Of a stretch of 64,000 bases of DNA, positions 20,281-29,878 are shown piece by piece (positions within the stretch are counted from its first letter, which is position 1; each line of letters starts with the position of its first letter). A model generated the notes under the pieces. The model had not been told where the DNA came from. It searched no databases and saw only the letters and a program-made list of their open reading frames with translations. The translations under genes and the position numbers were made by a program. The DNA is from Urechidicola sp. (GTDB taxonomy: Bacteria; Bacteroidota; Bacteroidia; Flavobacteriales; Flavobacteriaceae). The DNA is taken from positions 1-64,000 of the forward strand of contig JAQRMW010000119.1 of NCBI GenBank assembly GCA_028599075.1, written 5' to 3'.

Positions 20281-21897
20281 TTATGGGTTGTTATTTGTTA
20301 GTGTGATAACACCATTATTTGATTGAACTAAAGGCAATGGGTAAATACTGTTTTTAACCGTAATACTATCAGATGAACGGATGTACAATGTGTTTAAAAA
20401 AGTAGTGCCGTCGATTGTAAACCCTGTTGCTCCTTTTCCGTTTACCTTAAAAATATCAGCTCCATAGGTAACACCATCATAAGAGCCTCCACTTATGGTT
20501 ACATTCTCTAAATCTTTTAATACTGGAAATACATATATCCCTTTATTTGTGATACCATTGGCAATGACTGTATTGTTTGTCCAGTTTATATTTTTACCTT
20601 TTCGCAGTACTATACCATTGACTGTTGCATTTGTGATAGTATTATTGTAGATATCATGATTGTCGCCACCTACAACAATTCCACTTTCAAAACCTGTAAT
20701 TGTATTGTTATAAATCTGATAGTTAAGATTTTCTTCAACTCCAGTTTCTGGTCTAACAAACTCTTTCATATAAATCGCAGTTGCCAAAGCTGTTAGAGTA
20801 GGATCATGCGTAAATGTATTGTCATGGATATATACATCTTGGGCGTTCAGATTACTAATACCTGATGTAAAAGTGTTGCCATAAATTTGTAACGAATCGC
20901 AGGTGTATAAGTTCAAATCACTAATCCAAGCATTTGTAAAAGTGTTGTTTCTGATAATTACATCTGTAACTATCTGGCTCAGATTCATATTTCCTAGTGT
21001 ATCAAAACTACGAGTTGCTTCTAAATCTATATTGCATCTAGGTAAAACTCCTCGCCAACTTCTTGGCGCTGTATAATCGTAGTCACCACCTTCTCCAGCA
21101 TCGGCAATTATTGAGTTTTCTAAAATCAACTTTTCTACCTCTATAAAAGATAAATTATTTCTCCGAGCTCCTCTGAACTCAACATTCTTAATAAGGATAT
21201 TTTTTGAATAAGATTCACCTTCAACTTCTGAACCATCAGGATTACGATTTCTAGTTGAATGCACTCCAAAACTATCACCTGTCATATCATCTACAAAAAC
21301 ACCATCTATTTCAGAATTAGTAACTCCAACAAAATAAATACCTGTGCCAAATTCATGTGTGTCTTGTTCAGTACCTGTAGCATATGTATGTTCATATTTA
21401 TCTCCAATTAGATTACCTCCAGATATCTTTACATTGTCAGCTGCTCTAGCTGATAAAATAGCATACGAAATCCTATTATTAGGCTGTACTCTGAAAGTAA
21501 TTGAATCGTGCATTTTAAAATGCGTATTGCTAGGTATCTGTATTGCTTCTCTATGAGTATAGTTTCCAAAATGCCACGCTTTCACATTTACAAATGCATC
21601 TAACTTACCTGTAAAGGAAATAGTATCTGCTCCTAAACTTTTAGCCAGTGAAATTTTAGCATTCATTATAGAGCGATTGTCGTAAGCAATTGTATCTGTT
21701 ACAATACCTTGTGTAATACCACTATTCGCTACATCTATATAATAAATGCCATTTATAATAGTATCACCAACTTGAATGACAGGAGCAACATATTCTGGTC
21801 TATGCTTTTTTAATCGCTGAATGATTCGCCTTCTGCTTTGCGAGTTTGCTTCAACAAAAAATAGCGTTATTATAGATATGATTATTAACTTTTTCAT
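20281..21897 (-). CDS. Right-handed beta-helix protein with N-terminal signal peptide (tailspike-like or exported moron)
   Basis: MKKLIIISIITLFFVEANSQ leader; repeated N-x-I/D-N beta-helix turns (IYGNTFTSGISNLNAQDVYIHDNTF...YNNTITGFESGIVVGG). Confidence 0.65.
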   Translation of the reverse strand: MKKLIIISIITLFFVEANSQSRRRIIQRLKKHRPEYVAPVIQVGDTIINGIYYIDVANSGITQGIVTDTIAYDNRSIMNAKISLAKSLGADTISFTGKLDAFVNVKAWHFGNYTHREAIQIPSNTHFKMHDSITFRVQPNNRISYAILSARAADNVKISGGNLIGDKYEHTYATGTEQDTHEFGTGIYFVGVTNSEIDGVFVDDMTGDSFGVHSTRNRNPDGSEVEGESYSKNILIKNVEFRGARRNNLSFIEVEKLILENSIIADAGEGGDYDYTAPRSWRGVLPRCNIDLEATRSFDTLGNMNLSQIVTDVIIRNNTFTNAWISDLNLYTCDSLQIYGNTFTSGISNLNAQDVYIHDNTFTHDPTLTALATAIYMKEFVRPETGVEENLNYQIYNNTITGFESGIVVGGDNHDIYNNTITNATVNGIVLRKGKNINWTNNTVIANGITNKGIYVFPVLKDLENVTISGGSYDGVTYGADIFKVNGKGATGFTIDGTTFLNTLYIRSSDSITVKNSIYPLPLVQSNNGVITLTNNNP

Positions 21898-23762
21898 TAT
21901 GGTAGTGTATAGTAAAGTTTCAATCTATAAACCATATACCTAGTTGCCGTGAGTGTTCCAACAGGCTTAAATGCGTATGTAAGGGTTCTGTTCCCTGTCA
22001 TCGTATAGTCAGCTAAATCAATGGTTGTAAACAAGCCATTAGAACCTACTGTCGTAGGGCTATTTAATGATACAGGAGATACAATTACGGTTTCTACCAA
22101 TCCATTTGTTTCTGCTGTATAATCAGTTCCAATTGCTGACATTGTAAAATCCATATCAGTAATTTCAGCACTAACAGAAATTAACATTATTTCAAGTCTA
22201 TCTAAAATTGCACCAGTTGGTAATTGTGTTAATCCAATATCTGCATCGTTATAAACTGGAGCGGCCGCAGTACCTTTTGAAGTTGCAAGGTTGTTATTAG
22301 TTAAACCATAAGTTCCTAAACCTGTCCAATCATTTGTTGTAAGGCAATACACCCTATTTTGATGTTCCGCTATATATGTTTGAGTAGTTGAAGTTGCACC
22401 TGTACCATCTGTACGATCAAAGTAATATTGAACACCATCTGTATCATTGTCATAATAAACATACATATCATATTCTGCATTTGCCACAAAGGCTGAACCT
22501 GTTAAAGGATTTGCACCTGCAATTGTTGGAAAATCAACCAAACCAGTTGTACTGATAGGTGCTTTTGCATTACCACCCTCTACTGAGCCTATTTTAATTG
22601 TGTAGGCTATAGCTGTGCTTCTTGCACCGTTATTGTGCAAATTTCCTGCAGTATTAGATAAGTCTATTTCCGTACCGGTTTTTGTTGTAAATGGCAAATC
22701 TTGTTTATTGTCTAAGTCTACTGACAAAGCATAGCCAGACAAATTACTTTCCAAAACGACAGTTCCGCTTTCATTTGGAAAACTAATTGTGGTATCGGCA
22801 CCATTGTTTAATGATGTCAGTTGAGAATATCCGACTGTTCCTTCTATTCTAATTTGACCACTTGTTGATATACTTGTGGATGAAAATATTCCATTATCAA
22901 CCAGCAATCCTGCATCTGCCTTAATATCAACGGCATAAGCATCTGAACCTATTACAATATTCCCTGTCGATGCATCAATAAATTGTTTATCCCCACCAAC
23001 ATCAGAAAGATGAAGTCTTGTACCTAAAATATTTAAGGGTTCATTAATTCTAAATCCCCTAGTTAAAATATTATCATCGTATGTAATTGTACCTGCTCCT
23101 CCACCAAAATTAATTTGAGATGTTAAAGACCCATTTAAACCCATATCTAAAACACCTGTCATTGTACCTCCAGATAAAGGCAAGTAATTTGTTGCTAAAG
23201 CAAAATCACTTAATGATTTATTTCCCCCTCCATCTAGCAGTACATTTAAGTTTGTACCCGTTGGTGTTTTAAAACTATCCGCAATGAATGAATTTGCATA
23301 AACATCATTTAATAGGCCTGTTTCCCCCTCTACAAAATAGTGATTTACTGAAGAGCCATAAATGTTTCCACCACCACCATTAAAACCATAGCTATTATTA
23401 TCGTCAAATAGAAAAAAAGAAAATTCATCATTGAAAAAATCTAAATGTATTTTGTGGTTAGCACTCACACCCAAAGTTCCATTAGAAATATTAAGATTTC
23501 CAGTAAATGTGTCGGTTGTGTTTAAAAGATAACCACTCAAATCAACACCACCAGAACTAATGGGTGCCCATGATACTCCATTCCAATACTCAAATTGCAC
23601 ATTAGAAATATTGTAAATAAGCCGTGCATCTGTTGTAGCAGGTAAAGCATCTCTTTGTACAGTTGTTAGCGTAATAAAATCTACGGCTTTTACTTTGGCA
23701 GCCTGTCCAAATGAAAGGCTTGTAAAAAACCCAATTACTAAAATTAAAATTATTTTTTTCAT
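21897..23762 (-). CDS. Tail-fibre-like structural protein with N-terminal signal peptide
   Basis: MKKIILILVIGFFTSLSFGQ leader; repetitive Gly/Ser/Thr fibre-like sequence; overlaps neighbouring tail genes. Confidence 0.55.
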   Translation of the reverse strand: MKKIILILVIGFFTSLSFGQAAKVKAVDFITLTTVQRDALPATTDARLIYNISNVQFEYWNGVSWAPISSGGVDLSGYLLNTTDTFTGNLNISNGTLGVSANHKIHLDFFNDEFSFFLFDDNNSYGFNGGGGNIYGSSVNHYFVEGETGLLNDVYANSFIADSFKTPTGTNLNVLLDGGGNKSLSDFALATNYLPLSGGTMTGVLDMGLNGSLTSQINFGGGAGTITYDDNILTRGFRINEPLNILGTRLHLSDVGGDKQFIDASTGNIVIGSDAYAVDIKADAGLLVDNGIFSSTSISTSGQIRIEGTVGYSQLTSLNNGADTTISFPNESGTVVLESNLSGYALSVDLDNKQDLPFTTKTGTEIDLSNTAGNLHNNGARSTAIAYTIKIGSVEGGNAKAPISTTGLVDFPTIAGANPLTGSAFVANAEYDMYVYYDNDTDGVQYYFDRTDGTGATSTTQTYIAEHQNRVYCLTTNDWTGLGTYGLTNNNLATSKGTAAAPVYNDADIGLTQLPTGAILDRLEIMLISVSAEITDMDFTMSAIGTDYTAETNGLVETVIVSPVSLNSPTTVGSNGLFTTIDLADYTMTGNRTLTYAFKPVGTLTATRYMVYRLKLYYTLP

Positions 23763-23917
23763 GTTTTCTTAATTGTTAAAATTTCGTTTTCGTTTTTGTC
23801 TTTAATAGTGTACTTTGTTGCAGTTTCCTCTACAGAAACTGAATTTTTCGATCCTTTAAAAAAGGTGTACAGCGCAACTCCTAGAGCCGACACTGATAGT
23901 AAAATTGCTAGTATCAT
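23759..23917 (-). CDS. Small single-TM protein
   Basis: Manual translation MILAILLSVSALGVALYTFFKGSKNSVSVEETATKYTIKDKNENEILTIKKT; stop overlaps the next start (below the ORF-track length cutoff). Confidence 0.5.
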   Translation of the reverse strand: MILAILLSVSALGVALYTFFKGSKNSVSVEETATKYTIKDKNENEILTIKKT

Positions 23918-24567
23918 ATTATTGCATTTTCTAAAATTGGTGTTAAATTAGCAGGAGTTGTATGTGGTAAAGCATTTACTTTATACACAAACAATCCGTT
24001 ATCTTCTTTGGTAATAATGTTATTTACTTCAATTGCATTGATATCAGTATTACCAGTTGTATCAACCCAATAGCCATCAATGTATTTTTTTGCACGTGGC
24101 TTATTGGTTAAATCGTCAAAGTCGCCACTAATAGCAACCGCATGTAAATTGGCTAAAATTGCATAGCTGTCTAGCAATGCTTGTAAACCATTTACTTCAG
24201 ATATTTGGTGTAATGCAGGATGAACATAATTTACAAGTCCATCGAGCTTGGCTTTAAGAACTGCTGTAAAATCATTTGTACTCAATTGCTTTCCTGCCAC
24301 CTTATCTACTTTAGCATCCAAACTGCTTTGCAAATCAGTAATAAAGCTAATCGGCATATTTGGAGGTAACGAGTAAATTGGTATCACTAATTGTGATCCG
24401 TCTGACAATGTTAATGTGATGCCAGACCCATCTGTTTGGTTATCTGTAATAATCGTTCCTGCATCGATGTGATGAAATGAGTCGATTAAATTCTCGAACT
24501 GTGCTTGGGTTGGTTTATCCCCAGTCTCAAACCATGTTTTTAAAATTTCTATTGATGTTGTTGCCAT
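23914..24567 (-). CDS. Phage tail/baseplate structural protein
   Basis: 217-aa ORF in the tail operon; ...TWFETGDKPTQAQFENLIDSFHHIDAG... Confidence 0.5.
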   Translation of the reverse strand: MATTSIEILKTWFETGDKPTQAQFENLIDSFHHIDAGTIITDNQTDGSGITLTLSDGSQLVIPIYSLPPNMPISFITDLQSSLDAKVDKVAGKQLSTNDFTAVLKAKLDGLVNYVHPALHQISEVNGLQALLDSYAILANLHAVAISGDFDDLTNKPRAKKYIDGYWVDTTGNTDINAIEVNNIITKEDNGLFVYKVNALPHTTPANLTPILENAII

Positions 24568-24869
24568 TATTCTATAATTAAAGTTTGTTCTATTATCATT
24601 GCGCCAATACCCTCAAGAGCTTCATCGGTTGTAATGCCTTCAGGTTCATCGGCTGTTGCAGGTACTATTCCGTTTTTGGCATAGTAGTTTGCTATTTCTT
24701 TTTGCTGAAATTCACTCGCTTCAGGCAATTCAATTTCCTGTCCTGGTGTTAACTGATCTGTTACGCTCAATAAATTTTGGTTTGCAACCTCAAACACAGC
24801 TTGAGCAGTACCAAAGTATTGGATTGCAATGTCAAATAGCGATTTATTATTTTGAGCGATTACGATCAT
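24567..24869 (-). CDS. LysM-like tail protein
   Basis: SLFDIAIQYFGTAQAVFEVANQNLLSVTDQLTPGQEIELP resembles LysM/tail protein X. Confidence 0.6.
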   Translation of the reverse strand: MIVIAQNNKSLFDIAIQYFGTAQAVFEVANQNLLSVTDQLTPGQEIELPEASEFQQKEIANYYAKNGIVPATADEPEGITTDEALEGIGAMIIEQTLIIE

Positions 24870-25396
24870 TCGTTGATATCTAAGTCTTTTAGTTTATAAA
24901 ACTTTTTGTTTATTACTTTTATGAGTTTAGAGGCAAATGCGAACCCTAACACATCTAAATTTTCAAGTAAACTCACAAATAGTTGCCAAATAATTACCAA
25001 TAAGGACATCCAATACAACCAATGAAATGGATCTAATTCATAACCAAATACTACAGGGAACTGTGTATAACCTCTAAACATGTTTAGCAAAAATATAATC
25101 AGCGTATAGACCAGGATCTTAAATAGCATTCGCCCTAATTTTCGGCTCTCATGTTTTTGTCCTTTACGAGCAGAGGCCTTAACTCCAGTTATCCACTCAA
25201 ATATTACAAGCAATACATATGCAAGTAAAAATTGCCATGAAAAACCAAATATGGCTTGTACAATTGAGGTTAAAAATGCGGCAACACTTGCCCACTTTAA
25301 AAACTTTACTGAAATGATAAACCCAAATGTGCTTATCTTAAAATCTGTAACATCGGCAAAGCCAAATGCCTGAAATAAAAAATTGATTGTTTTCAT
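24866..25396 (-). CDS. Phage holin family protein
   Basis: Multiple TM helices with ...FGFSWQFLLAYVLLVIFEWITGVKASARKGQKHESRKLGRMLFKILVYTLIIFLLNMFRG... Confidence 0.65.
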   Translation of the reverse strand: MKTINFLFQAFGFADVTDFKISTFGFIISVKFLKWASVAAFLTSIVQAIFGFSWQFLLAYVLLVIFEWITGVKASARKGQKHESRKLGRMLFKILVYTLIIFLLNMFRGYTQFPVVFGYELDPFHWLYWMSLLVIIWQLFVSLLENLDVLGFAFASKLIKVINKKFYKLKDLDINE

Positions 25397-25410
25397 TTTT
25401 AATTATTAAA

Positions 25411-25692
25411 TTATACTTCTATATTAATTTGTTCATATCCTTTCGATAGGTCAATGTTAGGGCTGTACCCATCGTTTTGCAACTGCACTTTTAAATTGCG
25501 TTTAAATGCACTTTTATTAGCCACTCCTTTTAAATATTTTACAGCAGCAAAACCAACAAGTGGAAACTCTTTAAACTCTCCTGGACTCGCAATAAAAATT
25601 TGTTCAACATTTTGCTGATCACTTTGGCCAATGGCAAAATCACCATTCTCAATTTTTATATCATTGTCTTCTAATAAAAAATCAGTTCTCAT
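25411..25692 (-). CDS. Baseplate wedge gp25/gpW-like protein
   Basis: MRTDFLLEDNDIKIENGDFAIGQSDQQNVEQIFIASPGEFKEFPLVG... Confidence 0.6.
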   Translation of the reverse strand: MRTDFLLEDNDIKIENGDFAIGQSDQQNVEQIFIASPGEFKEFPLVGFAAVKYLKGVANKSAFKRNLKVQLQNDGYSPNIDLSKGYEQINIEV

Positions 25693-25904
25693 ACATTTTG
25701 TATTATTCCAGGAGCAGTACCCGATCCAACTTGCACACCTGTTACTTGCGTGGTTCTACCCACCACAAAATCATTAATCGCGCTCGCCAACTCATCTGCT
25801 AAATGTTGTCTAGCATCTACAGTATTAACACTTGGGTCATCACTTTTTGCATCAAGAGCTGCCTTTATTCTGGCCGATAATTGTGGTTCTGTTATAGCTG
25901 CCAT
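25689..25904 (-). CDS. Small phage tail-operon protein
   Basis: 71-aa ORF overlapping its neighbours. Confidence 0.45.
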   Translation of the reverse strand: MAAITEPQLSARIKAALDAKSDDPSVNTVDARQHLADELASAINDFVVGRTTQVTGVQVGSGTAPGIIQNV

Positions 25905-26374
25905 TATTTTAAAATTAATTTCATTCGGGTTTGTATTTCTATCAGTTTTACGTGGTCCACATCATTACCATAAATCACCACTATTTTATTTATCTCATCA
26001 ATCAAATCGCTTAATACCACTTTAAGACTCTCACCTTTATTATCAATTTGATGTCCTTTGGTATCACATTCCCAAACCAGATCATCAATCTTTAAGCTCA
26101 CTTTTTCTACTTCACTTACACCTAATAAATAGGCTTCACTCTTGTCATTTTCTATGATACCACACAAAACTGTACTGCCTTCTTTTGGCACTATCTTAAA
26201 CTCGTTTTGAACGCTTGTTAAAATGCTCGTAAACCGCACATCTATCAAATCTGGCATCTCATCTCGAGTAACATCTATAGTTGTATCTGTAACTTTACTT
26301 ACGACACCAGATGTAATAATCATCTTTTCATTTTTTTTGATGATTTGCTCTACGGCTTGTTCAAACGCGCTCAT
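25904..26374 (-). CDS. Baseplate assembly/spike protein (gpV/gp5 OB-like)
   Basis: ...GVVSKVTDTTIDVTRDEMPDLIDVRFTSILTSVQNEFKIVPKEGSTVLCGIIENDKSEAYLLGVSEVEKV. Confidence 0.5.
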   Translation of the reverse strand: MSAFEQAVEQIIKKNEKMIITSGVVSKVTDTTIDVTRDEMPDLIDVRFTSILTSVQNEFKIVPKEGSTVLCGIIENDKSEAYLLGVSEVEKVSLKIDDLVWECDTKGHQIDNKGESLKVVLSDLIDEINKIVVIYGNDVDHVKLIEIQTRMKLILK

Positions 26375-26844
26375 ATTGGTTTAACAAATTTTAGTACTAT
26401 TTTTATGATAAAAAACAATATTACACCCCCACCGAGCCATGCTAAATACTTTATAAATTTTGGCACATACCTCACAAAATTATTGATGGTGGTTTTCTGC
26501 TCTACATAGAGTTCTTTTCGTATTTCAATTTCTTTTTCTAACAGAGCTATTTGTAATAAGAGTTCATCTTCGTGGCAATCAGCAATTATTTTATCACCTT
26601 CTCTCCGTAAACTTATCCGGAGACGATTCACCTTTTTAGTAATGGCTTTTTCAGTAATATCTTCAATTCTTGCCTCTAGCTGTAATGAATCTGCAGGTAC
26701 AACAATAAGGGTGTCTCTTGGTATAATGCGTTCTTTTACATAGGTAGAATCTAAAGTTGTTGTAGTTACAGAATCTACAACAGGCTTTCTAGCATTGCAT
26801 CCAGTCAAAAAAATGACTAAAATTATAAATACAGATATTCGCAT
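26371..26844 (-). CDS. Putative unimolecular spanin (lipobox plus C-terminal TM)
   Basis: MRISVFIILVIFLTGCNARK lipobox; coiled-coil middle; C-terminal YLAWLGGGVILFFIIKIVLKFV; overlaps the amidase gene. Confidence 0.55.
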   Translation of the reverse strand: MRISVFIILVIFLTGCNARKPVVDSVTTTTLDSTYVKERIIPRDTLIVVPADSLQLEARIEDITEKAITKKVNRLRISLRREGDKIIADCHEDELLLQIALLEKEIEIRKELYVEQKTTINNFVRYVPKFIKYLAWLGGGVILFFIIKIVLKFVKPI

Positions 26845-27368
26845 ATTAGTTCTTTTATTAGTTCAGCATATTTTTCTTCAGCATCATAAAAATTCACACA
26901 GTCAGCAGGGTTGCTACCAAAAAAGGGTTCTAGCAAAAGTGCTGGTGCATTTATATTCATTATTAAAGCACCACCTCTTTGGTACTTACTGGTAATTGGT
27001 ATTAAGTCTCTTTGAGCGACTCCAAACCAAAGATTTATAAGTTGTGTAAATCGTTGACCTAATCTTTTTGTGCGTTTGTTGGTTACATAATGTAGTGCAG
27101 TAGAACCATGAGCATTATCGTCTTTAAAGGCATTAAAATGTAGTGATAAAACCAAGTCATACGATTTCTTATTTACCTTATTGGTCAGCTGCTTAATTCT
27201 ATAAGCCTCAGTTACAAATGGTGTATTTGGACGTTCATAAACGTCAGCCACATCTTTTAAATGTAAGGCTACCGCTTTCATGTAGTCATACTCATTTGTA
27301 CCTAACCATTCACTTTTTGCTCCTTTGTTACCACTTCTGTGGCCAATAATAATTGCTACTTTTTTCAT
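26823..27368 (-). CDS. N-acetylmuramoyl-L-alanine amidase (Amidase_3-type endolysin)
   Basis: IIGHRSGNKGAKS...TEAYRIKQLTNKVNKKSYDLVLSLHFNAFKDDNAHGSTALHY... Confidence 0.85.
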   Translation of the reverse strand: MKKVAIIIGHRSGNKGAKSEWLGTNEYDYMKAVALHLKDVADVYERPNTPFVTEAYRIKQLTNKVNKKSYDLVLSLHFNAFKDDNAHGSTALHYVTNKRTKRLGQRFTQLINLWFGVAQRDLIPITSKYQRGGALIMNINAPALLLEPFFGSNPADCVNFYDAEEKYAELIKELICEYLYL

Positions 27369-28357
27369 AATTGTAATCCTAATTTATTTACGCGTTTAAA
27401 ACCATCATTACTATTAAACTTGATATTGACCCCTTCAATTAAATACTTACCATCATGCTCACTATTTTCATAGTTTGGGTCAGTAATATCTACACTCTCA
27501 CCACTTTTGGTTCTTGGGTTACCCCACGTTGGGATACTACCCTGATAACCGTCAAAATTTAAACTCTTAAAGTTCTTTTCAGCTAAATCTTTTAATTCAG
27601 CTTTCGACTTGTCAGTAAAGTGTAATGTACGTTGAGCGCCTCCAGAATCTCCATAAGATTCATGAATCCGCTTACCATCTTTATTAATAGCAATTGCCTT
27701 TAACAACAGTTTAAAATCTTCTTTACGAACAAATTTTAAATCATTGCTTAGGGCCCTAACATTTCTGTTAATAATAATTTCGTGTACTTTTTGGGGTTTA
27801 AAACTTATAGGGAAGCCGACCTCGAGAACCTTGTCTTTAAAACGTGCATGTAGTCCATAATTTTTACGGAGTCTACTCAATACTTTGTATGCGCTCTCAT
27901 TGTCAATAGTAAACTTTCCTAGTTTTACATTGTCAATCAGATCATACGAATAGTCAGGAGCAATCATTTTTACTAATTGCTCTAAAGTTGCCTCTTTAAG
28001 AACAGCCGTATGATTGGTTTTTCTTAAAAAATGCATCTCATCTTCACAGTCTATCTGAAGTGGTATGTCAGCACCTATGCGCTTAACATAACCTTCAAAT
28101 TCTAGCTGTAAATCATCATCATATCCAAGCCAAATACTTACAGGATCGTCAACCTTAATAAATTCTAAAATATTGCGACCAGCAAAAGGAGTTGGTTTTC
28201 CATCACTAGTAGATTCAAGATATTCACGAGGTAAAATTATAGTTGCTTTATTCTCAAGCAACTTTATACTATCTTCAATACTAATACTATTTACATAATC
28301 AAGACTGATTGTACCAATATTGACCTTACAAACCATATTGTAATAAAGCGGTATCAT
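27365..28357 (-). CDS. Phage baseplate hub / late control D-like protein
   Basis: 330 aa; gpD/gp27-like layout (SIEDSIKLLENKATIILPRE...VDDPVSIWLGYDDDLQLEFEGYVKRI...). Confidence 0.6.
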   Translation of the reverse strand: MIPLYYNMVCKVNIGTISLDYVNSISIEDSIKLLENKATIILPREYLESTSDGKPTPFAGRNILEFIKVDDPVSIWLGYDDDLQLEFEGYVKRIGADIPLQIDCEDEMHFLRKTNHTAVLKEATLEQLVKMIAPDYSYDLIDNVKLGKFTIDNESAYKVLSRLRKNYGLHARFKDKVLEVGFPISFKPQKVHEIIINRNVRALSNDLKFVRKEDFKLLLKAIAINKDGKRIHESYGDSGGAQRTLHFTDKSKAELKDLAEKNFKSLNFDGYQGSIPTWGNPRTKSGESVDITDPNYENSEHDGKYLIEGVNIKFNSNDGFKRVNKLGLQL

Positions 28358-28959
28358 TGACTTGGATTTAACAACGTGAATGCCACAGGTTTAATGCTTC
28401 TGGCTGTTAAAGTATATTGTATGGTATCTTCAAACCCTTGTACACCATTAATCTCAATACTCTTAAAATAAATGTCAGAAATAGATTTGTCAAAGAACTG
28501 TGTGCCGTAAACACTTACTACTTTATTATATTCGAATAAGGTATTTAAAGCGTCTATTTTGTCTGTAGGATATGTCCTATTTTCAATGTCAATCAATAAG
28601 CCTCGCATTCTAATATTCCAAGGCTTTGTACCCCACCTTTCTACTACTTGAGTATCTGTACCATTAATTTCGGTTTCTACATGGCTCTTATCTCTAGCAA
28701 AACTTATTAATGGCGGAGGAGCAAAAATGTTATCATTTACCTTTTGGCCTGCAAGTAATGTTGTAGAGCCAAAGTTGATTTGATTAATCCCAAACTTAAA
28801 AGAGGTTTGTTCAAAATCATCGGTATCATAATCATAGTATTCAAGGTCATATCCTTTATCGGTTTTGCTTAAACCAACAGCATTCGGCTTAATTGCACCT
28901 GCAACTCTACCAAATGCCGCTTGATATCTATGTGATAATTGAAGTGTTACTAATGTCAT
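28354..28959 (-). CDS. Phage tail protein (DUF6046-like)
   Basis: 201 aa between the tail chaperone and hub genes. Confidence 0.4.
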   Translation of the reverse strand: MTLVTLQLSHRYQAAFGRVAGAIKPNAVGLSKTDKGYDLEYYDYDTDDFEQTSFKFGINQINFGSTTLLAGQKVNDNIFAPPPLISFARDKSHVETEINGTDTQVVERWGTKPWNIRMRGLLIDIENRTYPTDKIDALNTLFEYNKVVSVYGTQFFDKSISDIYFKSIEINGVQGFEDTIQYTLTARSIKPVAFTLLNPSQ

Positions 28960-29461
28960 TCTAGTTGCTTTTTTATGGTGGATCCTAGCACACCAGAATC
29001 AGCTAAAAATTTCACTTGCGCCCATTTCATAGACCACTCTTCATCACTTAAAAACTCTGGAAAAGGAATATGTAAAAAGTGGCTTATAAAAGCATCTATT
29101 TTAAATACCGAATCCTTTTCTGCCTTATAGTGAAGACCTGAGCAGTCTAAAAGAACTTTTTTATGTTACCCTGGCCTATTGGAATTAGGTCGGCTAATAA
29201 AGCCACCGTGGTATTAAACATAAAATCATCTGCTTCAATTTGCTCTTTATGACTTAACAAACAGCCTCGTAAAAGAATTTCTTGAGCCTTTTTAGGATTA
29301 CTGTCTGTCCATTTCATGTACTGTCCTAAGACGGTTCTCGATGGCACTACAGCTGTAGCTTCAATCATTTCTGTTTGTTTTTCATCAACAGGTATTTCAA
29401 GTATTCTTAACTTGTCTTTACCGTACTTTGCCACTAAGGCTTCTTTCTCTTTTTTGTCCAT
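28956..29461 (-). CDS. Tail assembly chaperone, long form by -1 frameshift (short form 29147-29461)
   Basis: A AAA AAG heptamer (29156-29162) six nt before the zero-frame stop; the -1 frame runs open for 67 more codons to a stop overlapping the next ATG. Confidence 0.7.
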
Positions 29462-29466
29462 TATAA

Positions 29467-29877
29467 TTACGCATTGTTATATTTAATATCTAACACAAAT
29501 AAGGCATATTGCTTTTGCAATCCCATATCGCCAGTTACATCTCTTCCTTGATCCTGGAACTTCGCCAAAATGGTGTCGTTCACAATATCATTAAACTCAT
29601 TTACCAATGACACATTGATATAAAATGGTTTTACGTTCAATAAATTACCACCTGCAGCTTTCTCAATTGGCGCAATGTCGTGCACCATTAAAGTTACCGA
29701 TGCAGTATCAGTAATCTTACCTTTACTCCACGAGTTTGCTTTTGATTTAAGCGTATGATTTAACTGATGTTCTTGTTCTGTGTTGTAAGAAATTTCAACA
29801 ATATCAGTTGGTATTCCTGCAATTACTGCTTCTACATCTGCCGAGTCATAGGCTTTGTTATTCTTTATCGCTGCCAT
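29467..29877 (-). CDS. Phage tail tube protein (putative)
   Basis: 136 aa directly after the sheath gene and before the chaperone. Confidence 0.55.
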   Translation of the reverse strand: MAAIKNNKAYDSADVEAVIAGIPTDIVEISYNTEQEHQLNHTLKSKANSWSKGKITDTASVTLMVHDIAPIEKAAGGNLLNVKPFYINVSLVNEFNDIVNDTILAKFQDQGRDVTGDMGLQKQYALFVLDIKYNNA

Positions 29878-29878
29878 C

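Noticed and set aside
17379-24567. Diversity-generating retroelement or invertible tail-fibre module
   Set aside because: No reverse transcriptase, template/variable repeat pair, or invertase gene was found near the fibre genes.
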